NCBI GenBank assembly: GCA_903939665.1
Contig: CAJAHZ010000355.1
Span: 1-5,818, forward strand
DNA: 5,818 bases
Source of the DNA: an uncultured Pseudomonadota bacterium
GTDB lineage: Bacteria > Pseudomonadota > Gammaproteobacteria > Burkholderiales > Rhodocyclaceae
Direction of reading: 5' to 3'
Shown: piece after piece, positions 1 to 5,046 of the stretch
How the letters are laid out: each line of letters begins with the position of its first letter
How positions within the stretch are numbered: position 1 is the first letter of the stretch
The notes under the pieces: generated by a model
The model's input: only the letters and a program-made list of their open reading frames with translations
Database searches by the model: none
What the model was told of the DNA's origin: nothing
Made by a program: the position numbers and the translations under genes

Positions 1-132
1 GGGTAGAATCACCGGCAGCTTGCTAGCTTCGTTGAACTCGGCGGGCGATACGATCAAAACGGGACGGCTACCGCTTTGCTCATGCCCTGCGGTTGGATCG
101 AGCGACACCAGGTTAATGTCGCCGCGCCTCAT
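1..132 (-). CDS. MazF/PemK/ChpB-type endoribonuclease toxin, partial (N-terminal 44 codons)
   Basis: This is the start of a type II toxin of the MazF/PemK (CcdB-fold) family. These toxins are sequence-specific endoribonucleases that cleave mRNA in the cytoplasm when not held by their antitoxin. Translating from the ATG at 132 gives a protein beginning MRRGDINLVSLDPTAGHEQ, followed by SGSRPVLIVSPAEFN. The RGDI strand, the LDPTxGxEQ loop and the RPVLIVS strand are the family's N-terminal hallmarks. The frame is open to the left edge, so roughly the last 60% of a usual 110-115 residue protein lies outside the window. Its ATG overlaps the antitoxin's TGA as ATGA, which implies one transcript and translational coupling. 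No break is seen in the visible part. It is closest to the ChpB/PemK subgroup by eye, and the exact subgroup and cleavage site cannot be told. Confidence 0.88.
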   Translation of the reverse strand, partial: MRRGDINLVSLDPTAGHEQSGSRPVLIVSPAEFNEASKLPVILP

Positions 133-440
133 AGCAACTCGCCAGCTACGGCGGGCGCATCGACCCATTCCCGTTCTTCAACAGGTTGCGGCTGTGAATA
201 GTCCGAGGTGGCCAGCAGCTCCGCGAGTGTGTAGCGCGGTCGCGGGCTGGGATTGACCACCAAGCAGCCGCGATCGACGGCCACGCCGACGGTCGCACCA
301 GCTTGCAGATGCAGTTGATCGAGAAAAGCGGGTGGGACGGCCAGCATGACCGAGCCGCCAACCTTGCGCAGATTGGTTGTGTGCAAGCGGCCGAGAGTGA
401 TTGCTCCCGGTAGCACATGGGCGCAATCACCCTCGGACAC
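129..440 (-). CDS. MazE/ChpS/PemI-like AbrB-fold antitoxin
   Basis: This is the antitoxin partner of the downstream MazF-like toxin. The family binds DNA as a swapped-hairpin AbrB (SpoVT) dimer that represses its own operon, and its disordered C-terminal tail covers the toxin's active site. The AbrB domain is visible at about residues 19-65: NLRKVGGSVMLAVPPAFLDQ, then LHLQAGATVGVAVD. The toxin-binding tail is rich in Pro, Glu and Trp (PRPRYTLAELLA, then REWVDAPAVAGELL). The start is uncertain. The GTG at 440 has a strong AAGGAGG at 454-460, but with a long 13-nt spacer. The TTG at 386 gives MHTTNLRKVGGS, which matches where I recall homologues beginning, but it lacks a well-placed ribosome binding site. 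I give the longer form. The stop overlaps the toxin start by 4 bases. The gene is divergent from the vapB-like antitoxin. Confidence 0.88.
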   Translation of the reverse strand: MSEGDCAHVLPGAITLGRLHTTNLRKVGGSVMLAVPPAFLDQLHLQAGATVGVAVDRGCLVVNPSPRPRYTLAELLATSDYSQPQPVEEREWVDAPAVAGELL

Positions 441-501
441 CTTTCAATTAGCACCTCCTTCGTATAACATATAAAGCAGTTATGTCATGGAGGCCGTAAT
501 C
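441..501. promoter_or_regulatory. Shared divergent promoter/operator region between two toxin-antitoxin operons
   Basis: This short region separates two divergent antitoxin genes, so it must hold the promoters of both. It contains an AT-rich core at 462-483 with -10-like hexamers on both strands: TATAAC at 463-468 and TATAAA at 470-475 on the plus strand, and TTATAT at 474-469 on the minus strand. No convincing -35 box pairs cleanly with them. An inverted repeat, ATAAC at 464-468 and GTTAT at 479-483, flanks the core and could be an antitoxin operator. Ribosome binding sites lie at each end: AAGGAGG on the minus strand at 460-454 and GGAGG on the plus strand at 489-493. The promoter assignment rests on gene layout and composition, not on strong consensus boxes. 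Confidence 0.5.
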
Positions 502-738
502 ATGAACTTCAACATTTACCTTGACGACGAAACTGGTCAGCAACTCAACAAAGTTGCCAAGAAGGTTGGCGAAAGCCGGAATGCGCTGGTTCGCCAAGCA
601 GTGAGCGAGTGGCTGAAAAGGCGCGGCAAACCTCAGTGGCCAGCTGAATTGCTTGCCTTCACGGGCATGCCCGACATGCCTATATTTGAAGCAAGCAGAG
701 ACCGCCTCAAGCCGCCGGCAGAAGACCCGCTGGCATGA
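502..738 (+). CDS. vapB: Ribbon-helix-helix (CopG-type) antitoxin, VapB-like
   Basis: This is a 78-residue antitoxin for the adjoining PIN-domain toxin. The family acts as a DNA-binding dimer that autorepresses the operon and uses a C-terminal tail to block the toxin's active site. The N-terminal ribbon-helix-helix fold is clear: strand MNFNIYLDDE (1-10), helix A around QQLNKVAKKVGE and helix B SRNALVRQAVSEWLKRR. The tail from about residue 46 (KPQWPAELLAFTG, then FEASRDRLKPPAEDPLA) is typical of the toxin-binding segment. I chose the ATG at 502 over the in-frame ATG at 487 because GGAGG at 489-493 sits 8 nt before it and because the predicted strand starts there. The stop overlaps the toxin ATG as ATGA. 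It uses a different DNA-binding fold from the divergent AbrB-type antitoxin next door. Confidence 0.9.
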   Translation: MNFNIYLDDETGQQLNKVAKKVGESRNALVRQAVSEWLKRRGKPQWPAELLAFTGMPDMPIFEASRDRLKPPAEDPLA

Positions 739-1133
739 AGTATCTGCTCGACACTTGCACGGTCTCTGATTTCGTCAAAGGCCAACCCAACGTCTTGTCG
801 CGCGTCAAAGCCACACCGCCGAATCTGATCGTCGTATCTGCGCTTACGCGCATGGAGGTTGATTACGGCCTCGCGCTCAACACCGAGCGCGCAAAGAAGC
901 TGGTACCGATACTGGACGCGTTTTTTTCGACCATCGCCACGCTGCCATTTGATGAAGCTGATGCGCAGGCCGCCGCGGCAATTCGTGCGACGCTCAAGAC
1001 TCAGGGTCAGCCAATTGGCGCTTACGATGTCCTGATTGCCGGAACAGGACTGGCGCGGGGGTTGGTGGTTGTTACATCGAATGTTGGCGAATTCAAACGA
1101 GTCAGCGGATTGCAGATTGAGGATTGGAGATGA
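735..1133 (+). CDS. vapC: VapC-type PIN-domain ribonuclease toxin
   Basis: This is a 132-residue PIN-domain endoribonuclease toxin. VapC toxins are Mg2+-dependent RNases, in several known cases cutting initiator tRNA or the rRNA sarcin-ricin loop. The target here cannot be predicted. All core acidic positions are present: D6 in YLLDTC, E41 in LTRMEVDYG and D98 in IGAYDVLIAG, with the usual TSNVGEF block (N116, E119) near the C-terminus. Length is normal for the family, and no frameshift or missing catalytic residue is seen, so the toxin should be active. It starts inside the stop codon of the RHH antitoxin (ATGA), so the pair forms a two-gene operon under antitoxin autoregulation. It ends 26 bp before the stop of the convergent PilZ gene. 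Confidence 0.94.
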   Translation: MKYLLDTCTVSDFVKGQPNVLSRVKATPPNLIVVSALTRMEVDYGLALNTERAKKLVPILDAFFSTIATLPFDEADAQAAAAIRATLKTQGQPIGAYDVLIAGTGLARGLVVVTSNVGEFKRVSGLQIEDWR

Positions 1134-1161
1134 AGTCCGAGATCGACCCAAGCGGAACTTC
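1132..1161. terminator. Possible bidirectional hairpin between convergent vapC and PilZ genes
   Basis: GAAGTCCG (1132-1139) can pair with CGGAACTTC (1153-1161), giving an 8-bp stem with one bulged A and a 13-nt loop. The stem runs from inside the vapC stop codon to inside the PilZ gene's stop codon, which is where a bidirectional terminator would sit. Neither strand has a T tract after the stem, so intrinsic termination is doubtful. Confidence 0.3.
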
Positions 1162-1513
1162 AATGCATCGACGGTGATGCTTGACCTGCCAGAGATTCCA
1201 AATTTTCTAAGATTAGCCGCATCCCGAATTGCCTGAGAATCTTGATTCCGAGACCGACTTGGTCGCCAGTTTGCTCTATCCGACATATCTCTCCTTCACC
1301 TCGCAATTTTATTGCACCGACGGACGTATTCATCTGCACCCAGAAGTTGATAGGCGTTCCCATCTCCTGCTGACCGCTTTGGATAATGAATATGCCATTG
1401 GTGCTGATGTCGCGGGTAACACCCTGGCCCTCGTCGATTAAAACGGGTAGCTGTGCATCAAATCTCGTGTAACGGCGCTGATCGTCCGCTTTGCCTATGT
1501 CATTAGTTTTCAT
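1160..1513 (-). CDS. Single-domain PilZ protein, predicted c-di-GMP receptor
   Basis: This is a 117-residue protein made almost entirely of one PilZ domain. PilZ domains bind the second messenger cyclic di-GMP and pass the signal to motility, exopolysaccharide or other outputs through partner proteins. Both parts of the ligand signature are intact: the RxxxR motif at R13-R17 (RRYTRF) and D35-x-S37-x-x-G40 (DISTNG), followed by the expected beta-barrel strands (GTPINFWVQM, then RGEGEICRIEQTG and VGLGIKI). Intact motifs predict real ligand binding rather than a degenerate domain. There is no signal peptide, membrane segment or output domain, so it would be a soluble adaptor. The ATG at 1513 has no clear Shine-Dalgarno sequence, but it places the RxxxR motif at the usual distance from the N-terminus. 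It lies 176 bp downstream of the Ala/Thr-rich gene on the same strand. Its pathway cannot be told from this window. Confidence 0.9.
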   Translation of the reverse strand: MKTNDIGKADDQRRYTRFDAQLPVLIDEGQGVTRDISTNGIFIIQSGQQEMGTPINFWVQMNTSVGAIKLRGEGEICRIEQTGDQVGLGIKILRQFGMRLILENLESLAGQASPSMH

Positions 1514-1689
1514 GGCTGATCCAATCGTGTCGTGGTTAGGACAACATGCATAGTGACACCACCACTTGTCCGACGGGTATGGCTGCCATATAGCGCATTC
1601 GGAGCATAGCCCGGCCTATTTTGATAGCGAGCCAGCACCCGGTACGCCGGATGGTGACCGATTCGAGGTGATGCTTACCCTCGTGGCGG
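1514..1689. other. Intergenic region between the PilZ gene and the Ala/Thr-rich gene
   Basis: This 176-bp gap holds no supported gene. It should carry the PilZ gene's promoter if that gene is transcribed alone. An inverted repeat, GGACAA at 1539-1544 and TTGTCC at 1566-1571, brackets a palindromic ATGCAT at 1546-1551, about 25-60 bp upstream of the PilZ start. That is a plausible but unproven regulator site. I find no good -35/-10 pair, no T-tailed terminator hairpin for the upstream gene, and nothing resembling a c-di-GMP riboswitch. Confidence 0.3.
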
Positions 1690-2901
1690 TTAAATCTGGT
1701 TGTTGATGTAGGCTGCCAGGCGTTTCTTCGGTTCTTCGGTGGCTTCGCCGTAATAGGCGATGCCGTGCGACTGCATGACGGGTGATACGGGTGCGGGAAA
1801 GTCAGGCGCGGGGGCTTTCGGCGTGACGCCTTGCCCCGTCGATACAAAGTCGTTCAGGTGAGATGCCGCAATGAGCGCGGCGTAGGCCGGATCAGAAAGG
1901 TTGTTTCTCGCGTGCAATGCCGGGTCGGCCAGCAAACGCTGCAGCGCCAGTTCGGCTTCCGATGCGCTGAGGTCAGGATTGGTCGTGGCAGCCGTCGCTG
2001 CGACGGTGGTCGTGGCGGGAAGCAGGCTTGTTACGGGGGCCGTGGCAACCGCCGTCGGTGTCTGATTCGGCACGCTTGGGGTGGTCGTTGTTACGGTGGC
2101 GCCAAGTGTTGTGGCGGTATTTTGTGTTGTCGTGACGGTGACAGTAAGCTCAGTGGCGGTTTCTGTCGTGCCGGTTGCCAGCAGCGTTGTCAGCAGATTT
2201 TCTGCTGCGGTATCCGGGTTGGTGGTATCGGTCATGTCCGGCGGCAGGATGGGCGTTATCACCCCTTCCTGAAGGTCGTTGCCCAACAATGTCGTCAGAT
2301 CGGTCTGCGAAATGGCGGTGTCGGCGATCTGTGTCTCGAGCCCGGTCGTCAGGTCAATGAGCGACTGGGTCGCTTCGGCAAGTAATGCCTGTGTGCCGGC
2401 TGAATCGGCGGTCACCGCCGCGTTCAACACGCTTTGGTTGATGGTGCCCGATGCGGCGGCGGTCTGCAAGTCGATACCGATGCTGGACAGGCTGGCAAGG
2501 CTCGCACTGCTGGCGGCAATTGACGTGACCGCCAGTTCGTTCAAGCTTTGGGCAAGCGGGTCACTGCCCGAGGTGTCCGTGAGCGCTTCGAACAGGGTCT
2601 GCAGATTGCGGAGACGGTCTTGCAGTGTATTGAAGGTATCGACCAGCGTTTGCGCCGTCTCAATTACGGCGCTCGGGCTGTTATCGGAGGCACTTGTTTG
2701 TAACGCTTCAAGCGTGTTCCGAAAGGAAGACAGCGCTGACAGCAACTGCCCTACGCTCGACAGCGCGACTTGATTTGAGCTGCCATCGAGTATCGAGGCC
2801 GCCGCCGTTGAGCTTGCGGCAGTCATCAACTGAAACGTCAGCGGACGGATGCTCGCCAGCGCGGCAAGGCCGGTTGGCGTAAGCGAAGTGGAAATGGCCA
2901 T
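1690..2901 (-). CDS. Uncharacterised Ala/Thr/Ser-rich protein with a FliD-like N-terminal half
   Basis: I do not recognise this 403-residue protein as a named family. It lacks Cys and Trp, has no signal peptide or membrane helix, and is very rich in Ala, Thr, Ser and Leu. Residues about 45-195 look like alternating amphipathic helices. They carry a pattern reminiscent of the FliD C-terminal region: AVIETAQTLVDTFNTLQDRL (78-97), then LSSIGIDLQ (138-146), a short Gly-containing turn, SVLNAAV and leucine-rich helices. Residues about 240-305 are a Thr/Val/Ala low-complexity linker. A conserved-looking tail follows (ALQRLLADPALHARNN, then PAYAALIAASHLNDF) and a basic end (EEPKKRLAAYINNQI). I prefer the ATG at 2901 because the 38 codons upstream (GTG at 3015) look non-coding. 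No strong Shine-Dalgarno sequence precedes either start. An exported, flagellum-type or adhesin-like protein is inference only. That it is a real gene is well supported by the long frame and coherent composition. Confidence 0.75.
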   Translation of the reverse strand: MAISTSLTPTGLAALASIRPLTFQLMTAASSTAAASILDGSSNQVALSSVGQLLSALSSFRNTLEALQTSASDNSPSAVIETAQTLVDTFNTLQDRLRNLQTLFEALTDTSGSDPLAQSLNELAVTSIAASSASLASLSSIGIDLQTAAASGTINQSVLNAAVTADSAGTQALLAEATQSLIDLTTGLETQIADTAISQTDLTTLLGNDLQEGVITPILPPDMTDTTNPDTAAENLLTTLLATGTTETATELTVTVTTTQNTATTLGATVTTTTPSVPNQTPTAVATAPVTSLLPATTTVAATAATTNPDLSASEAELALQRLLADPALHARNNLSDPAYAALIAASHLNDFVSTGQGVTPKAPAPDFPAPVSPVMQSHGIAYYGEATEEPKKRLAAYINNQI

Positions 2902-2922
2902 TGTTGGAGACTTCGACTTCCC

Positions 2923-2962
2923 CTGGCCGGATGGGAAGGTACGAAAATTCAATACCGGCCAG
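2923..2962. repeat. Perfect 8-bp inverted repeat in the leader of the Ala/Thr-rich gene
   Basis: CTGGCCGG at 2923-2930 and CCGGCCAG at 2955-2962 can form an 8-bp GC-rich stem with a 24-nt loop. The near edge lies 21 bp upstream of the preferred ATG at 2901. It could be an mRNA leader structure or a dyad regulator site. The sequence alone does not decide which. Confidence 0.5.
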
Positions 2963-3128
2963 TGACCGTTCTGCGACTGCTTGACGGTCCTTGATTGCGG
3001 GTCGACATGGATCACGGCCCTTCCGATCCAGCGTAGTCATGCCTCCACGCAGCGGCAATACCGGATGGCCGGTAAATTGAATGCCGGGAAATGAGTAGCG
3101 GGTCGGGGCAATTTTTCTGCAAGAGCTG

Positions 3129-3147
3129 CCCGAGCAATCGCTCCGGG
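3129..3147 (-). terminator. Possible hairpin downstream of rtcB, no U tract
   Basis: CCCGAGC (3129-3135) pairs with GCTCCGGG (3140-3147) around an AATC loop, with one bulged base. The stem begins 14 bp beyond the rtcB stop codon, where an operon-ending terminator would lie. On the minus strand no T run follows, so it may instead protect the 3' end, or it may be chance pairing in GC-rich DNA. Confidence 0.28.
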
Positions 3148-3161
3148 TTGCGATCCGGCAT

Positions 3162-4598
3162 TCACCCTTTGATACAGACCAGCGGTTGCAGGCGTGCCAC
3201 CTTTCCTGCCAGCCCGGCGTGATCGGCGGCATCCACGACTTCGCCGACGTCCTTGTAGGCTGGCGGCGCTTCTTCGGCGATGCCACGCCAACTCGGGCTG
3301 CGCACGAGAATGCCGCGTGCCGCGAGTTCGTCGACCACGGCCCGGCCATGCCAGCGGCGGGTGGCTTCATGCCGGCTCATGGCGCGTCCGGCGCCGTGGC
3401 AGGCTGAGCCGAAAGCACGTTCGCCACTTGCGCTGGCGGTGCCGGCGAGAATCCAGGACGCTGTGCCCATGCTGCCGCCGATCAGCACCGGTTGCCCGAC
3501 TTCGGCGTATTCGGCGGGCAGTTCGGCGTGGCGTGGGCCGAACGCCCGCGTTGCGCCCTTGCGATGGACGAACAGCTGGCGCACGCGGCCATTGATCGTG
3601 TGCATCTCTTCCTTGCAGGTGTTGTGCGAGACGTCGTAGAGCAGCGGCAGGGTCGTGCCGGGAAAGAGTTTTGCAAAGGCTTCTCGTGCCAGATGCGTAA
3701 GAATCTGCCGGTTGGCGAGCGCACAGTTGATCGCTGCGCGCATGGCGCCGAGGTAGCGCCGCCCGAGGGCTGAATACAATGGCGCGCAGGCGAGTTCGCG
3801 ATCCGGCAGGACGATGCCCATCGACGGCGCGGCAAGCACCATCTCGCGCAGGTAGTCGGTGCCGATCTGGTGACCGAGCCCACGCGATCCGCAATGAATG
3901 CTTACCACCACATCGTCGAGCGCGAGCCCGTAGGCAAGGGCGGCGGCGCTGTCGCTCAGCTGGCTCACGGCTTGTACTTCAAGGTAGTGATTACCCGAGC
4001 CGAGCGTTCCCATCTCGTCGCGCTGGCGTTTTTTGGCCTGCGCCGAAACGGCTGCCGAATCGGCGCCATCGACGCAGCCCTTGTCCTCAATGCGGGCCAG
4101 ATCGGCGCTGCGACCATAGCCTGCATCGACGGCCCAGCACGCGCCGCCGCACAGCATGGCATCCATCGCTTTTTCCGACAGGTGCAGCGTGCCGGTGCTG
4201 CCGACACCGACCGGGATGCAGGCATAGAGCACGTCAGCCAGCTGTCTCCTGACATCGCCTTGCAGATCGGCCAGTTTGAGGCCGGTGTGCAGGGTGCGCA
4301 CACCGCAGGAAATGTCGAAGCCGACGCCGCCGGCTGAAACAACACCGCCCTCCTCCGCGTCGAAGGCCGCCACGCCGCCAATCGGAAAGCCGTATCCCCA
4401 GTGGGCGTCGGGCATGGCGTAGGCGGCGTCGACGATGCCCGGCAGGCTGGCGACGTTGATCAGCTGTTCGCGCACCTTGTCATCCATTGCCGCGATCAGT
4501 TCGCGTGAACCGAAGAGCACGACCGGCACGCGCATCACCCCGGATTTCGGTATCTCCCATTCGAATTCGTTGCGACGCTTGAGTGTTTCGGTCTCCAT
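3162..4598 (-). CDS. rtcB: RtcB RNA-splicing ligase (3'-phosphate/5'-OH RNA ligase)
   Basis: This 478-residue protein is an RtcB ligase. The family joins RNA 3'-phosphate or 2',3'-cyclic phosphate ends to 5'-hydroxyl ends using GTP and Mn2+, through a guanylylated histidine. Every expected site is visible: D95 and C98 in GVGFDISCGVR, N203 and H204 in GSGNHYLE, H235 in SIHCGSRGLGH, H325 in DVSHN, the VHRKGATRA block at 344-352, H401 in ACHGAGRAMSR (the family's guanylylated His) and K477 in the C-terminal CIKG. Length matches the archaeal-type enzyme, about 480 residues. I chose the ATG at 4598 because AGGGGG lies 5 nt upstream and METETLKRR is a sensible N-terminus. The frame stays open upstream only as a shadow of archease. 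It sits 10 bp after archease, its activator. Likely roles are RNA repair and perhaps tRNA or rRNA end rejoining. No RtcR-type regulator is visible. Confidence 0.97.
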   Translation of the reverse strand: METETLKRRNEFEWEIPKSGVMRVPVVLFGSRELIAAMDDKVREQLINVASLPGIVDAAYAMPDAHWGYGFPIGGVAAFDAEEGGVVSAGGVGFDISCGVRTLHTGLKLADLQGDVRRQLADVLYACIPVGVGSTGTLHLSEKAMDAMLCGGACWAVDAGYGRSADLARIEDKGCVDGADSAAVSAQAKKRQRDEMGTLGSGNHYLEVQAVSQLSDSAAALAYGLALDDVVVSIHCGSRGLGHQIGTDYLREMVLAAPSMGIVLPDRELACAPLYSALGRRYLGAMRAAINCALANRQILTHLAREAFAKLFPGTTLPLLYDVSHNTCKEEMHTINGRVRQLFVHRKGATRAFGPRHAELPAEYAEVGQPVLIGGSMGTASWILAGTASASGERAFGSACHGAGRAMSRHEATRRWHGRAVVDELAARGILVRSPSWRGIAEEAPPAYKDVGEVVDAADHAGLAGKVARLQPLVCIKG

Positions 4599-4608
4599 TC
4601 TTGCCCCC

Positions 4609-5046
4609 TCAGACATCGACGACACATTGGGCGTGCCATTGCCCACTGGCGTCCTGCCCGACATCCAGTTCGCAGAAAGTGGCGCCCTTGATTTCGGCGG
4701 CCGGCCGGTGGCGCGGCACATCGATTGGTTCGCCCCAGGCGGTGGCGTGCAGCGTGTGGTCTTCGACTTCCGGCGCGATGCTGAGGGCGATTGCCACGTC
4801 AAAGCGCGAGAACAGCAGTTTGCGTGTCGCCATCTCGTAAATCAGCGCGTTGAGCCAGTCGATCAGCAGCACTTCGATATCCGGCGCGGCGCACTCGATT
4901 TCCAGCGATTGCCGCGCCGCGACCATTGCCGGGTCGCAGATCACGGCAGTAAGCGCCAGCGCAGCCCCGGCGAAAGCTTCGTCGATCGTCGCGCCGATCC
5001 CGCGGATGCCGATGTCGGCTTCGTGCGGGAAGGTCTGCCATGCCAT
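4609..5046 (-). CDS. Archease, RtcB activator
   Basis: This 145-residue protein is an archease. In known systems archease speeds guanylylation of RtcB and lets it turn over many times, also broadening its nucleotide use. The N-terminal signature HEADIGIRGIG (H8, D11) and the C-terminal CVVDV (D144) are present. These acidic residues correspond to the metal-binding positions needed for activation in studied archeases. The middle segment VLLIDWLNALIYEMATRKLLFSR in two parts (59-70 and 71-81) is also typical of the family. The ATG at 5046 shares its A with the polX TGA stop (TGATG), which points to translational coupling by reinitiation. rtcB begins 10 bp after its stop. Length is normal and nothing is missing, so the archease-RtcB pair looks functional. 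Confidence 0.95.
   Translation of the reverse strand: MAWQTFPHEADIGIRGIGATIDEAFAGAALALTAVICDPAMVAARQSLEIECAAPDIEVLLIDWLNALIYEMATRKLLFSRFDVAIALSIAPEVEDHTLHATAWGEPIDVPRHRPAAEIKGATFCELDVGQDASGQWHAQCVVDV

Larger units (their letters stand above)
2902..3161. other. Repeat-bearing intergenic region between rtcB and the Ala/Thr-rich gene
   Basis: This 260-bp gap lies after the rtcB stop and before the next minus-strand gene. It shows several short repeats built around CCGG. CTGGCCGG (2923-2930) is the perfect inverse of CCGGCCAG (2955-2962). ATTCAATACCGGCC (2947-2960) is nearly the inverse of 3067-3082, differing by two extra bases. CAATACCGG occurs directly at 2950-2958 and 3056-3064. It probably holds the promoter and leader of the downstream gene, but I could not place clear -35/-10 boxes. 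No gene is supported here. Confidence 0.4.

Noticed and set aside
633..1286. Minus-strand open frame of 217 codons across vapC and into the PilZ gene
   Set aside because: It covers an intact VapC with all catalytic residues on the other strand and the PilZ gene in another frame. Its translation is Arg/Ser-rich with no motif.
1514..1689. c-di-GMP riboswitch upstream of the PilZ gene
   Set aside because: I found none of the conserved GEMM core sequences or their paired stems; only a weak 6-bp inverted repeat is present.
1831..2773. Several plus-strand open frames of 60-184 codons opposite the Ala/Thr-rich gene
   Set aside because: They are Cys/Arg/Gly- or Val-rich complements of the repetitive Thr/Ala codons, with no domain and no ribosome binding site.
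2902..3161. Possible gene remnant or sigma-54 promoter in the rtcB downstream spacer
   Set aside because: Translations in the open frames show no recognisable family. The best TGGC/TTG pairing has wrong -24/-12 spacing and lacks the GC element.
4599..4802. Extended rtcB start at 4802 overlapping archease
   Set aside because: The added 68 residues are an out-of-frame reading of archease, while the ATG at 4598 has its own AGGGGG site and gives the normal family length.
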